A DNA stretch of 64,000 bases from Streptomyces kanamyceticus (GCF_008704495.1 NZ_CP023699.1:5332001-5396000); one strand, 5' to 3'; shown: positions 18,306 through 32,566, counted from the first letter of the stretch. Program-made: numbers and translations. Notes: generated by a model from the sequence alone, not told the origin.

Positions 18306-20321
18306 TCAGGTGCAGCGCAGCCGGGACTGCGCCCAGTCCGCGAGCGCCACCGAGTCGAAGGGCGTGTGCGGCTCGACGACGAGCCGCACCGTCTTGCGCC
18401 CGGTCAGGTTCACCTGCACGGGCACCGCGGGGTCGCCGCCCTTCATCAGCGGCGACTGCCACAGCCGCGCCCCGTCCGCGTACACCGAGAAGCGCACCTG
18501 GCCGAGCCCCATCGTCATGTCGTCGACACCGACGAGCGCGTCGTACGTCGAGCAGCTGCGGTTCAGGTCGATCGTGACGGAGGACTCGCCGTGCACGGTC
18601 ACCCCGTGCCCGTACTGCTTGTCGGCGATCGAAAGACCCCAGCGCTGCCACACCCAGCTGCTCTCGCCGAGCCGCATCTCGGGCTTGGTGCCGTCACCGA
18701 ACGTGCCGTACCCCAGCTCGTTCCACTGGTAGACCTTCGGCGCCGGGGTCGGGGTCGGTGTCGGGGTGGGCGTCGGCTTAGGGGTGGGCTTCGGCGGGGT
18801 CGGCTTGGGCTTGGGCGGGGGCGTCGGCTTCGGCTTGGGCTTCTCCTTCGCGGGAGGCTTCGGCTTCGGCGTGGGGGTGGGCGTGGGCTTCGGGGTCGGC
18901 TTGGGCGCGGGCGGCGGCGGGGGCGGCTTGGGCTTCGACTCCGGGGACGGCGGCTTCTGCGGCACGATCGACTCGGAGACCGCGGGCTCCTTGGACTTCG
19001 GCGGCGGGTCCGCCTTGGGCTTGCCGCCACCGCCGGTCAGGGCGATCGCCGCGGCGACCCCGGCCGCCACGACGACACTCGCCGCGATGCCCGCCTTCGC
19101 CGGAGCCCCGAGCCCCTCGGACGCGGCGGCACCACCGCTCGCGGCGCCGCCGGACGAGGACCCGCTCGCGGCGGCCGCTCCCGCGGCCCCTCCGGCACCG
19201 GCCGCCACCGTGCCGCCGCCGATGAGCGCGGCCACCTTCGCGTACCCCGCGGCACCGAACCAGCCGATGACCGCGATCGGCACGACCCCCGGGATGCCGC
19301 TGGCGACTTCCTTGATCTGGCCCGCCGCGAGGCGGCACTTGGCGCACTCCTCCAAGTGCTTGCGAAGGCCGCGCTCGGCACGGGTGCGCAGGCCGCCGCG
19401 GGCGTAGGCGCCGAGCCGGTCGGCGTAGCGCGCGCACTCCTCGCTCTCGGTGAGCGTGGCACTCACGTGCGCCTGCAGATAGGCCTGTTTGAGGCCCTCG
19501 CGGGCACGGCTCGCGAGCACCCGCGTGCCGTTCGCGTCCAGGCCGAAGAGCGTGGCGACGTCGCTCGGGGACTCGTCCTCGATCTCCGTGTGCCACAGCA
19601 CGGCCTGCCAGCGCTCCGGCAGGCTCCGGAACGCCTGCATGGCCATGGACTGCTCGGCCTCGTGCATCGCGCGGACGTCCGCGCCCAGGTCGAGGCCCGC
19701 TCCGAAGGAGCCAACGGACGCAGTGTCGTCGGACACCTCGGCGCCGCGGGCCGCCTGCGCGGCGAACACCGCGAAGTCGTCGACGAGCTGCTCGCGCTTG
19801 GCCGACTTCGTCCAGCCCGCCGCCACCCGCCTGACCGTGGTGAGCAGATAGGCGCGCACCGCGTGCTCGGGCCCGCTGCCGCCGCGCACCGCCTGCAGCA
19901 TGCGGGCGAAGACCTCGGCGGTGAGGTCGTCGGCGGTGTGCGCGTCACGGCAGCAGGTGCGGGCGTACCGCCGGACGGCCTCGGCGTGCCTGCGGTACAG
20001 CTCCTCGTACGCCGAGTCGTCGCCCGCGCGCATGCCCGCGATCAGGTCGGCGTCGGGAAGTGGCGTTTCACCACCGCCGGGCGGCACCGCGCCCGCGCCG
20101 CCCTCACGCTGCGAGGGCACGCTCGGGTCGGCCCCGGACGCCGGGTCCGCGGCACCCGCGGGGGCACCGGCACCGGCCGGATGCGCCGCGCCGTCGCCGG
20201 GCGGCCCGCCCTGGCTCGGCACCTGCCGGGAGGGCAGCCCGCCGGTCTCCGTGCCGCCGCTTCCCGCGGGGGCCTCCTCGCCGAAACCTGCGGACGGCTC
20301 GTCCCGACCGTCAACACTCAT
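18306..20321 (-). CDS. ECF sigma factor fused to zinc-finger-like, membrane and NPCBM-like domains
   Basis: The 671-residue protein has a Gly/Pro-rich N-terminus, sigma region 2 (AYEELYRRHAEAVRRYAR, about residue 110) and sigma region 4 (LPERWQAVLWHTEIEDESP, about 245). An anti-sigma-like cysteine motif HLEECAKCR lies near 322. It continues with a Gly/Ala/Ser linker, a membrane helix (SVVVAAGVAAAIALTGG near 420), about 100 residues of Pro/Lys/Thr repeats and a C-terminal beta-rich domain (VTIDLNRSCSTYDALVGVDD) that matches the NPCBM carbohydrate-binding module. The order implies a cytoplasmic sigma factor tethered to the membrane with an outside sugar-binding sensor. Similar giant ECF proteins (ECF52/53-type groups) are known in actinobacteria. 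The ATG at 20321 (MSVDGRDE) is preferred over the GTG-type codon at 20345. Confidence 0.85.
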   Translation of the reverse strand: MSVDGRDEPSAGFGEEAPAGSGGTETGGLPSRQVPSQGGPPGDGAAHPAGAGAPAGAADPASGADPSVPSQREGGAGAVPPGGGETPLPDADLIAGMRAGDDSAYEELYRRHAEAVRRYARTCCRDAHTADDLTAEVFARMLQAVRGGSGPEHAVRAYLLTTVRRVAAGWTKSAKREQLVDDFAVFAAQAARGAEVSDDTASVGSFGAGLDLGADVRAMHEAEQSMAMQAFRSLPERWQAVLWHTEIEDESPSDVATLFGLDANGTRVLASRAREGLKQAYLQAHVSATLTESEECARYADRLGAYARGGLRTRAERGLRKHLEECAKCRLAAGQIKEVASGIPGVVPIAVIGWFGAAGYAKVAALIGGGTVAAGAGGAAGAAAASGSSSGGAASGGAAASEGLGAPAKAGIAASVVVAAGVAAAIALTGGGGKPKADPPPKSKEPAVSESIVPQKPPSPESKPKPPPPPPAPKPTPKPTPTPTPKPKPPAKEKPKPKPTPPPKPKPTPPKPTPKPTPTPTPTPTPAPKVYQWNELGYGTFGDGTKPEMRLGESSWVWQRWGLSIADKQYGHGVTVHGESSVTIDLNRSCSTYDALVGVDDMTMGLGQVRFSVYADGARLWQSPLMKGGDPAVPVQVNLTGRKTVRLVVEPHTPFDSVALADWAQSRLRCT

Positions 20322-20541
20322 CGCGGAACGCCCCCGGTTGCACACTCAGACCCGACCACCGGGAAAGAGTGCCACACGGCCGCGCTCAGACCGACAGCGA
20401 TGACGGGCAACCACCCGTCCGGGGCGACTTCCCGTATTCGAGCACTACCGTTCACCCATTCGGGGAAGGCTCAACAGTCGCTGCGATCACTGGAGTTGAG
20501 CCTCCACCGCATGGAGCGAGCGGACAGGCGAACCGATCCGG

Positions 20542-21318
20542 CTACGCGGGCCGCGAGCGCAGCCCTTCGAGCAGGATGTCGAGCAGCCGCGAAGAGGCCG
20601 CCGCCTGCTGCGCCGCGTCCGGCAGCGAGGGCGCCGCCGTCGCTATCACGAGGAGCACGTCCGACACCGTCACGTCGGGACGCAGTTCGCCCGCGGCGCG
20701 GGCCCGCTCCACGAGGCGTCCGACGACGTCGAGCAGCGTCGCCGCCCCCGCGTCGTCACTCATGGCCGCGATCGTCGACTCCTCGACGGGCGCCTGGCGC
20801 TGTTCGATCAGACGCAGCTCGGGAGAGTCCGTGACCGACTGCCGCTGCTGCGGCACCCGCGCCTCGTCCTCCTGCGGGGCGCCCTCCTCGACGCCCACCC
20901 GCAGCACCTGCGGCGGCAGCAGCCTGCCCGCACCCGATGCCACGGACGTCCGCAGGAAGCGCGAGAGCGCCGACCACGGTTCGTCCTCCTGCCCGAGCGC
21001 CGCACGCGCCTGGTCGGTCAGCCGGGAGGTCTCCTCCTCGGCTATGCGCCGGACCAGCACGTCCTTGCTCGGGAAGCGTCGGTAGACAGTGCCGACGCCG
21101 ACCCGCGCGCGACGTGCGACGTCTTCCATCGGCGCGCCGTAACCCAGCTCGCCGAAGACCTCGCGTGCCGCCCGAAGTACATGTTCGAGATTGCGCTGTG
21201 CGTCGACACGCAGTGGCGTCGTGCGCGCTCCTTCCCCCATGTCACGTCCGTTCCCGCTCGGGCCGACGGCTGATGCCGATGCGGCAGCGGAAGTCCAGTG
21301 GGTCTCCTGAATGTGCAT
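20542..21318 (-). CDS. TetR-family transcriptional regulator
   Basis: The 258-residue protein has an N-terminal TetR DNA-binding domain. NLEHVLRAAREVFGELGYG, MEDVARRARVGVGTVYRRF and the following PSKDVLVRRI form the helix-turn-helix and its recognition helix. The C-terminal ligand domain includes Gln/Glu-rich segments (EEGAPQEDEARVPQQRQS) that look unstructured. The ATG at 21318 is chosen because GGGGGA lies 6 bases upstream. A longer frame to 21477 lacks a ribosome site. It is divergent from the type II NADH dehydrogenase across 373 bases, so control of that gene or of itself is possible. Confidence 0.85.
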   Translation of the reverse strand: MHIQETHWTSAAASASAVGPSGNGRDMGEGARTTPLRVDAQRNLEHVLRAAREVFGELGYGAPMEDVARRARVGVGTVYRRFPSKDVLVRRIAEEETSRLTDQARAALGQEDEPWSALSRFLRTSVASGAGRLLPPQVLRVGVEEGAPQEDEARVPQQRQSVTDSPELRLIEQRQAPVEESTIAAMSDDAGAATLLDVVGRLVERARAAGELRPDVTVSDVLLVIATAAPSLPDAAQQAAASSRLLDILLEGLRSRPA

Positions 21319-21691
21319 ACACGTTCCCCCGGTAATGACGTCTCCCCCCGGAGACACTCCCCGCCATTGGCTACCGGCGTGTGAGGAGCGAGCCCTTCCG
21401 CGAGCCCGGATTCTCGGCTCGACGAGCGCATCCCCCGACACCCCGACGTCACACGAACATAGTTGAGCCAGAGTCAATTCAGAAGAGGCGGGTTCCGCAC
21501 AGGGTTCCCCCCAATCGGAGTACGCACCTTTTCAGGCCGTATCGAACCCCACCCCCGTACCCCCTCTCCACCCGCTGACCTGCATACCTTTCCCGAGCCG
21601 CGACGGGCCCGCGACCGCCCGCCACGCGCCGCCTCCGGTCACACAAATTGCCGGGGCTGTGGACAAACTCGGGAGCCGGGTGCGTCATGGG
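21319..21691. promoter_or_regulatory. Divergent promoter region with a short symmetric site
   Basis: This gap separates the TetR gene from the NADH dehydrogenase gene. TTGAGCCAGAGTCAA at 21463-21477 has TTGA/TCAA ends and lies in an AT-richer patch. It could be a TetR operator or, read on the minus strand, part of a -35 element (TTGACT). The rest is C-rich with no other structure that I can see. Confidence 0.35.
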
Positions 21692-23080
21692 ATGGTGAAG
21701 GCTGCGATCTCCCGGGGGACGACCCCCGCATCCCCGGACCCTGTGCGCGTTCTCGTCGTCGGCGGCGGCTACGTCGGCATGTACACCGCGCTGCGCCTTC
21801 AGCGGAAGCTGAAACCGGAGCTCAAGCGGGGTGAGGTCGAGATCGTCATGGTCACGCCCGATCCGTACATGACGTACCAGCCGTTCCTGCCCGAGGCGGC
21901 CGCGGGATCCATCTCGCCGCGCCACGTCGTCGTCCCGCTGCGCCGCGTCCTGGACAAGTGCCGCATCGTCATCGGCGAGATCCGCTCGGTCGACCACGCC
22001 AAGCGCACCGCGTCCTTCAGTACGCTCGCCACCGACGAAGAGGGCACGGGGCCTGTCGACATCACCTACGACGAGATCGTCATGGCGCCCGGCTCCATCG
22101 CGCGCACCCTGCCCATCCCCGGTCTGGCCGAGTACGCCATCGGCTTCAAGACCGTCGAAGAGGCCATCGGACTGCGCAACCACGTCATCGAGCAGATGGA
22201 CATCGCCTCGTCGACCCGCGACCCCGCCATCCGCGACGCCGCCCTGACCTTCGTCTTCGTGGGCGGCGGCTACGCGGGCGTCGAGGCGCTCGGCGAGCTG
22301 GAGGACATGGCGCGCTACGCCGCGCGGTACTACCACAACGTCAAGGCCGAGGACATGAAGTGGATCCTCGTCGAGGCCTCCGGCCGGATCCTGCCCGAGG
22401 TCGGCGAGGAGATGGGCAAGTACACCGTGGGCGAACTGCGACGGCGCAATATCGACGTACGCCTGGAGACCCGCCTTGACTCGTGCGAGGACCGGGTCGC
22501 GGTGCTCAGCGACGGCGCGCGCTTCCCGACCAGGACCGTCGTGTGGACCGCGGGCGTCAAACCGCACCCCGTCCTGGCCGCGTCCGGACTGCCGCTGAAC
22601 GAACGCGGCCGCCTCAAGTGCACCGCACAGCTGACCGTCGAGGGCGCCACGCACGCGTGGGGCGCGGGAGACGCGGCCGCCGTCCCCGACGTCACCGCTC
22701 CCGGCAAGGAGTGCGCGCCCAACGCCCAGCACGCGGTACGCCAGGCCAAGGTCCTCGGCGACAACATCACCGCGGCCCTGCGCGAGCGGCCGCTCCAGGA
22801 GTACACCCACAAATACGTCGGCTCCGTGGCGTCATTGGGACTGCACAAAGGTGTCGCGCACGTCTACGGACGCAAGCTGAAGGGCTACCCTGCCTGGTTC
22901 ATGCACCGCGTCTACCACCTGAGCAGAGTGCCGACCATCAACCGCAAGTCCCGTGTGCTCGCCGAATGGACCCTGTCCGGCCTGTTCAAACGCGAGATCG
23001 TCTCCCTGGGGTCGCTCGAGCACCCCCGTGCGGAGTTCGAACTCGCGGCCGGGGGCAAGCGCCCGAAGGAGTCCTCCTGA
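21692..23080 (+). CDS. ndh: Type II NADH dehydrogenase (NDH-2)
   Basis: The protein of about 462 residues has two nucleotide-binding folds: VRVLVVGGGYVGMYTAL near residue 18 for FAD, and LTFVFVGGGYAGVEALGELE near 180 for NADH. The family signature DPYMTYQPFLPEAAAGSISP (near 63) and AWGAGDAAAVPDV (near 325) fit. NDH-2 is a peripheral membrane enzyme that passes electrons from NADH to menaquinone without pumping protons. The C-terminal region WFMHRVYHLSRVP and the following amphipathic segment are the probable membrane anchor. The ATG at 21692 is used. A GTG at 21659 in frame would add 11 residues and has a similarly weak ribosome site. Confidence 0.92.
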   Translation: MVKAAISRGTTPASPDPVRVLVVGGGYVGMYTALRLQRKLKPELKRGEVEIVMVTPDPYMTYQPFLPEAAAGSISPRHVVVPLRRVLDKCRIVIGEIRSVDHAKRTASFSTLATDEEGTGPVDITYDEIVMAPGSIARTLPIPGLAEYAIGFKTVEEAIGLRNHVIEQMDIASSTRDPAIRDAALTFVFVGGGYAGVEALGELEDMARYAARYYHNVKAEDMKWILVEASGRILPEVGEEMGKYTVGELRRRNIDVRLETRLDSCEDRVAVLSDGARFPTRTVVWTAGVKPHPVLAASGLPLNERGRLKCTAQLTVEGATHAWGAGDAAAVPDVTAPGKECAPNAQHAVRQAKVLGDNITAALRERPLQEYTHKYVGSVASLGLHKGVAHVYGRKLKGYPAWFMHRVYHLSRVPTINRKSRVLAEWTLSGLFKREIVSLGSLEHPRAEFELAAGGKRPKESS

Positions 23081-23246
23081 CCGGAGTCAGGAACTGCCCG
23101 CACAGGACCGGCGTCTGATGGATGTCAGTCCGGTCGGCCAGACTGTTCGTGTGACCATGGGCGGGCCGTCAGGCCGACACCGGGGCCGTGCGCCCCTCGA
23201 CATGCTGTGTTTCCGATCCAGAAGCGACACCACGAGGCCTACCGCA

Positions 23247-24920
23247 GTGAACTTCACGCGCTGGAGCGCCCGGCTCCCCGGAACGCAGCGCCGCGCAGCA
23301 GCGCGGACCGAACAGGGCACCTCCCCGGCACAGCGGGGCGAGAGCTCCGTCCCCGCGGCCCGCGCCGAGCGGCCCGCGGACGGACCGGATCCGCTGCCCG
23401 TCGGCGAGATCGACGAACTGCCCGTGCGCGAGGTCCTCGACCACATCCCGGCCCTCGTCGCCCTCGTACACGGCGCCGACCACCGCATCGCGTACGTCAA
23501 CGACGCGTACGTCGCGGCCTTCGGCCCCCGCCCCGTGGGCGAGCCCGCGCGCGCCGCACTGCCCGAGCTCGACGAACTGGGCCTGCTGCCGCTCCTCGAC
23601 CAGGTCCTGCGCAGCTCCAAGCCGCGCACCGTCAAGTCCCGCAGGACGTCCGGCGGCCGTTCGTACACCTTCACGTGCACCCCCGTGACGGTGCCGCTCG
23701 GCGGCTCGGCGGCGGGCCCCGAAGAGGGCGGCGGCGTCCTGGTGTTCGCCGCCGACGTCACCGACCACGCCGAGGCCGCCGAGCGCCTGCGCACCAGCGA
23801 GCGCGCCCAGCGCGAGACGGCCGTCACCCTCCAGAAGTCGCTGCTGCCCCAGGAGCTGGAGCAGCCCGACGACCTGCGCATCGCCGCCACGTACCAGCCG
23901 GGCGGCACCGAGGCCGCGGTCGGCGGCGACTGGTACGACGTGATCACCCTCGGCGGCGGCCGCACCGCCCTCGTCATCGGTGACGTGATGGGCCGCGGCG
24001 TGCGCGCGGCGGCCGTCATGGGCCAGCTCCGCACGGCCGTGCGCGCCTACGCCCGCCTCGACCTGCCCCCGCACGAGGTCCTCCAGCTCCTGGACGGCCT
24101 CGCCGCCGAGATCGACGCGAGCCAGATCGCCACCTGTGTCTACGCGGTGCACGACCCGAACGAAGGAAGCCTCGTCTACGCCTCCGCGGGGCACCTGCCG
24201 ATCCTCGTGCGCGACGAGAACGGCGTGATCCACCGCGCCGAAGAGCCGACGGGCCCCCCGCTCGGCACCGGCGGCTGGATGCACACGTCGGGGTCCGTGC
24301 CGCTCAGCCCCGGCTCGACCGCCGTCCTCTACACGGACGGTCTGGTGGAGCGGCGCAGCGAGGACATCGACGAAGGAGTGGCCTCCCTGGAGCGCGCCCT
24401 CGCCGGTGCGACCGGCACGCCCCAGGTGGTGTGCGACCGGCTGATCCGCGCCCTGGGAGTGACGGCCGACCACGACGACGACGTCGCCGTCCTGGTCCTC
24501 CAGCACCCGGCCCGCACCGGCTCGGACGCCGAACTCTTCCGGAACGCCGCCCTGGAGCTGCTCGGCGGCGTGGAAGCGGCGCCACGCGCGCGTGCCTTCG
24601 CCACGGGCGTCCTCGCCAGCTGGCGCTTCTCCCCGGAGCTGCACGACCTGGGCGTCCTTGCGGCCAGCGAACTGGTCGCCAACTCCCTCCAGCACGGCAC
24701 CCCGCCGATGCGCCTTCGCCTGCGCCGCACCGACCGCCGCCTGATCATCGAGGTCACCGACGGCGACGACCACCTGCCGCGCCGCCGCCGCGCCGAACCG
24801 GCCGACGAGGCGGGCCGCGGCATCGCCATCGTCGCCACGATCGCCTCCAGCTGGGGCTCGCGCCGCACACCGGGCGGCGGCAAGGCCGTCTGGTGCGAAT
24901 TCGCCCTCCCACGCGCGTAG
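23247..24920 (+). CDS. PAS-SpoIIE phosphatase-HATPase regulatory protein
   Basis: Three domains are read in order. A PAS-like sensor comes first (LDHIPALVALVHGADHRIAY). The SpoIIE/RsbU phosphatase follows (AVGGDWYDVITLGGGRTAL, VIGDVMGRGVRAAAVMG, VLYTDGLVERR). A C-terminal HATPase of the anti-sigma kinase type ends the protein (LAASELVANSLQHG with the N-box Asn, and AGRGIAIVATIAS). The phosphatase and kinase-like domains in one chain can act on opposing steps of an anti-sigma/anti-anti-sigma switch. The GTG at 23247 with GAGG about 9 bases upstream is preferred. In-frame ATGs at 23118, 23157 and 23202 are possible, but codon use there is less coding-like. The gene ends inside a bidirectional terminator. 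Confidence 0.85.
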   Translation: MNFTRWSARLPGTQRRAAARTEQGTSPAQRGESSVPAARAERPADGPDPLPVGEIDELPVREVLDHIPALVALVHGADHRIAYVNDAYVAAFGPRPVGEPARAALPELDELGLLPLLDQVLRSSKPRTVKSRRTSGGRSYTFTCTPVTVPLGGSAAGPEEGGGVLVFAADVTDHAEAAERLRTSERAQRETAVTLQKSLLPQELEQPDDLRIAATYQPGGTEAAVGGDWYDVITLGGGRTALVIGDVMGRGVRAAAVMGQLRTAVRAYARLDLPPHEVLQLLDGLAAEIDASQIATCVYAVHDPNEGSLVYASAGHLPILVRDENGVIHRAEEPTGPPLGTGGWMHTSGSVPLSPGSTAVLYTDGLVERRSEDIDEGVASLERALAGATGTPQVVCDRLIRALGVTADHDDDVAVLVLQHPARTGSDAELFRNAALELLGGVEAAPRARAFATGVLASWRFSPELHDLGVLAASELVANSLQHGTPPMRLRLRRTDRRLIIEVTDGDDHLPRRRRAEPADEAGRGIAIVATIASSWGSRRTPGGGKAVWCEFALPRA

Positions 24921-24947
24921 GCCCCGGTTCGAGAACCGGGGCCTACG
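24916..24947. terminator. Strong bidirectional terminator between convergent genes
   Basis: A 14-bp perfect stem (24916-24929 with 24934-24947) closes a CGAG tetraloop. It includes the TAG stop of the PAS-phosphatase gene and lies 28 bases beyond the stop of the convergent MFS gene, so it can serve both. Confidence 0.8.
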
Positions 24948-24974
24948 GAGAGGTGCTTCTTCGGGACAGGACGC

Positions 24975-26261
24975 TCAGGAACTCGCGGCGACCGACTCGG
25001 TCGGGGCGCTCTGCGCGACGACCCGGCTGCGCTCCTTGTACGGGTGGTTCTGCGCGGGCGTCAGCTGCCGCCCGAGCCGCAGCGCGAGCACGGTGATGCC
25101 CAGCGAGAACAGCAGGAACATCACGATGTACGGCGCGTGCAGCGTGGCACCCATCGGCCCGCCCACGGCCGGTCCCACCGCGAGGGCCAGCTGCTTGACC
25201 AGGGCGAAGGCCGAGTTGTAGCGCCCGACCATCGACTCCGGAGCCAGATCGGCGACCAGCGGGGCGACGGTCGGCGCGAGCATCGTCTCGCCGAGGCCGA
25301 ACAGGGCGTACGTCGAGATGAACGCGGCGGTGGCCATGGCCTGGCTGCCGTGCCCCATCCCCGCGTAACCGGCGGCGATCCACGCCACGGCCCAGATGAG
25401 CCCCACGGACGCGATGACCCGGGAGCGCTTGCGCCGCTCGACGAACCGCAGGACCGCGAACTGCGCGATCACGATGGCGCCGGTGTTCGCGGCGAGGGCG
25501 ATGCCGAGCGTCGAGGGCGAGATGCCCGCGGCCTCCACGCCGTACGCCGAGAGGCCCGACTCGAACTGTCCGTAGCAGGCGAAGAAGACCACGAAGCCCA
25601 GGACGCACAGCTGCACCATGGCGCGGTTGCGGAAGACGTCCTTCAAGCTGCCCCGCGCCTGCGGGGTGGCATCGGCGATCCGCGCGGACCGGGGGATGCG
25701 CGCGGTCAGCATCACGGCGATGAGGACCAGGAAGATGACCGTCTCGATGGCGAAGAGCAGCGTGAAGTCGCCGGGCCGCTCGTGCTTCACGATCTGGCCG
25801 CCGATGAGGCCGCCGACGCCGAGGCCCAGGTTCTGCAGGAAGAACTGAGTGGCGAACGCGCGCGTACGGGTGTCCGGAGTGGAGCACTCCACGATCATCG
25901 TGGCGAGCGCGGGCTGCATCACGGCCTGCCCGGCTCCGAGCAGACCGGCCGAGACGAGGACGAGCTCGGGGCTGCTGGAGAGCCCGAGGCTCATGGCACC
26001 CACGGCGGCGGTGAACAGCGCGGCGATCAGTACGGGCAGCGGCCCCCGTCGGTCGATGGCCCGACCGGAGAACGGCAGCACGATCAGCGCGGCCACGGCG
26101 AAGGCGGCGAGCACAAGACCCGCCGTCACCGCACCCAGATCCCGCACCTGCGCCACGTAGACGTACAGGAAGGGGACGGTAAAGCCGAGACCGAACGCAC
26201 TCAGTGCGTTGCCCACGTGGATCCGGCGCATCTGTGCGCCCATCGCCCTGGTCACTTTCAC
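24975..26261 (-). CDS. MFS transporter, divergent from a MarR regulator
   Basis: The 428-residue protein is a 12-helix major facilitator. The loop RAIDRRGPLPVLIAA near residue 66 matches the MFS 2-3 loop motif, and the mid-protein loop (TARIPRSARIADATPQARG) marks the domain junction. The GTG start at 26261 lies 2-3 bases after an AGG-containing stretch. The divergent arrangement with a MarR gene and a shared palindromic site suggests a drug or small-molecule efflux pump repressed by that MarR protein, but the substrate cannot be read from sequence. Confidence 0.85.
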   Translation of the reverse strand: MKVTRAMGAQMRRIHVGNALSAFGLGFTVPFLYVYVAQVRDLGAVTAGLVLAAFAVAALIVLPFSGRAIDRRGPLPVLIAALFTAAVGAMSLGLSSSPELVLVSAGLLGAGQAVMQPALATMIVECSTPDTRTRAFATQFFLQNLGLGVGGLIGGQIVKHERPGDFTLLFAIETVIFLVLIAVMLTARIPRSARIADATPQARGSLKDVFRNRAMVQLCVLGFVVFFACYGQFESGLSAYGVEAAGISPSTLGIALAANTGAIVIAQFAVLRFVERRKRSRVIASVGLIWAVAWIAAGYAGMGHGSQAMATAAFISTYALFGLGETMLAPTVAPLVADLAPESMVGRYNSAFALVKQLALAVGPAVGGPMGATLHAPYIVMFLLFSLGITVLALRLGRQLTPAQNHPYKERSRVVAQSAPTESVAASS

Positions 26262-26365
26262 CTGCCTTAGGAGTTAGACGTGAAGACTTCGAAGCTAAAG
26301 TTAGGATCTAAACAATACACACCGAAGGACTTCAATGCCAAGTAGGGGCGTGCCATACTCGGCCC
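26262..26365. promoter_or_regulatory. Divergent MFS/MarR promoter region with palindromic site
   Basis: The 104-base gap is AT-rich compared with its surroundings. CTTCGAAG (26287-26294) is a perfect palindrome inside GAAGACTTCGAAGC. Two TTAG-type half sites flank it (TTAGGAGTTAGAC at 26268-26280 and AGTTAGGATCTAAAC at 26299-26313). It is a natural place for a MarR dimer to block both promoters. Confidence 0.5.
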
Positions 26366-26914
26366 ATGGGTGACACCCCCGGCCCGAGTGAGCCGACACT
26401 TGAAGAGCAGATCGCCGCGTACCAACGGGAGTTCCAGGACCTCGACCCCCAGGTCGAGGAGATCGTCTCGGCCCTCGGCCGGCTGAACCGCCGCATGAAC
26501 GTCGCCTACGGCCGCCAGACGGCGACGCTCGGCATCAGCAACGCCGAGTGGGAGGTCCTCAAGGCCTTGGTCCTCTCCGGGGCCCCGTACCAAATGGGAC
26601 CCGGGGACCTGGCCAAGCGCCTCGGCCTCACCCCGGCGGCCATGACCCACCGCATCGACCGCATGGTCGGGGAGGGGCTGGTCACCAGGGACCGCGACGA
26701 GTCCAACCGCGTCCGCGTGATCGTCGAGCTGACGGCGGAGGGCCGCGAGAAGTGGCTGGAGGCGATGCGCCTCGCCACGGTCTTCGAGGAGGACCTCCTC
26801 CAGGACCTGTCCCAGGCGGAGCGCGGCGTCCTGGGCGAAGTGCTGACCCGTCTTCTACGCCGGGTCGAGGACGCGCAGCCGGACGCCGGCGGCCGCCTCA
26901 CCGACCTGGACTGA
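26366..26914 (+). CDS. MarR-family transcriptional regulator
   Basis: The 182-residue protein has the MarR winged helix: ISNAEWEVLKALVLSG, then LAKRLGLTPAAMTHRIDRMV as helix-turn-helix and the wing GLVTRDRDESNRVRVIVEL with the conserved DxRxxxv-type pattern. N- and C-terminal helices would form the dimer interface. The ATG at 26366 is the first suitable start, and the N-terminus is acidic (EPTLEEQIAAYQREFQDLD). It probably represses the divergent MFS gene and itself through the shared intergenic palindrome. A hairpin terminator follows 6 bases after the stop. Confidence 0.88.
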   Translation: MGDTPGPSEPTLEEQIAAYQREFQDLDPQVEEIVSALGRLNRRMNVAYGRQTATLGISNAEWEVLKALVLSGAPYQMGPGDLAKRLGLTPAAMTHRIDRMVGEGLVTRDRDESNRVRVIVELTAEGREKWLEAMRLATVFEEDLLQDLSQAERGVLGEVLTRLLRRVEDAQPDAGGRLTDLD

Positions 26915-26920
26915 AGGGCC

Positions 26921-26945
26921 CGCGGCCGGTCCACGACCGGCCGCG
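26921..26945 (+). terminator. Hairpin terminator after the MarR gene
   Basis: CGCGGCCGGTC (26921-26931) and GACCGGCCGCG (26935-26945) form an 11-bp perfect stem with a CAC loop, starting 7 bases after the MarR stop codon. Confidence 0.8.
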
Positions 26946-27615
26946 AAACCGTCCACCTGCGAAGGTTGACAGCCACCTGCCCGATCCGTAAGGTTCTTCG
27001 GGTTGCCACAGAGCCGTAACGGTTCTGCGACAGCACATCCCGCCGCTGTTGAGCGGCAAACCAAACTCTGCACAACCTCCCAACGGAACGCATTCGGCAT
27101 GCCCGAATTCAATTCCAAGGCTCGATTATGAGTCGCCGGGAAAACCCGCTAGAGTTTGAGACGTCGGAACGGCCCAACAGCCGCAAAGACAACCCCACTT
27201 CGACTGGGAGTCAGGCCCGAAAGGATCTGATAGAGTCGGAACCGCCGGAAAGGGAAACGCGAAAGCCGAAAGGCCGGAGCGGGAACCGGAAAGGCACCGA
27301 GGAAGTCGGACACGAAAGAGTCTGATAGAGTCGGAAACGCAAGAACAAAAGAAACACCGAAGGGAAGCGCCCGGAGGAAAGCCCGAGAGGGTGAGTACAA
27401 AGGAAGCGTCCGTTCCTTGAGAACTCAACAGCGTGCCAAAAGTCAACGCCAGATATGTTGATACCCCGACTCACTTCGGTGAGTTGAGGTTCCTTTGAAA
27501 AAGTCCTGTACGGCCTCGGTCGTGCAGGCAGCACAGCGAGGACGCTGTGAACCGGGAGATTATTCCTCTCCTTGGTTCCGCTCTCGTGTGTGTCGCACCG
27601 GATTACCGGTACACA
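26946..27615 (+). promoter_or_regulatory. rRNA operon promoter and leader region
   Basis: The 670 bases before 16S rRNA contain no protein gene. Three identical -10-like hexamers TAGAGT lie at 27150-27155, 27231-27236 and 27326-27331. The second and third share the context GATAGAGTCGGAA and have a GAGTC/GAAGTC-type element 17-18 bases upstream, so they look like tandem promoters. A TTGACA at about 26967 may belong to a further upstream promoter. The leader after 27410 contains CCTTGAGAACTCAAC and paired segments (GACTCACTTCGGTGAGTTGA near 27468-27487) typical of antitermination and processing sites. Multiple promoters are known for Streptomyces rRNA operons. Confidence 0.7.
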
Positions 27616-32566
<4,951 letters not shown>

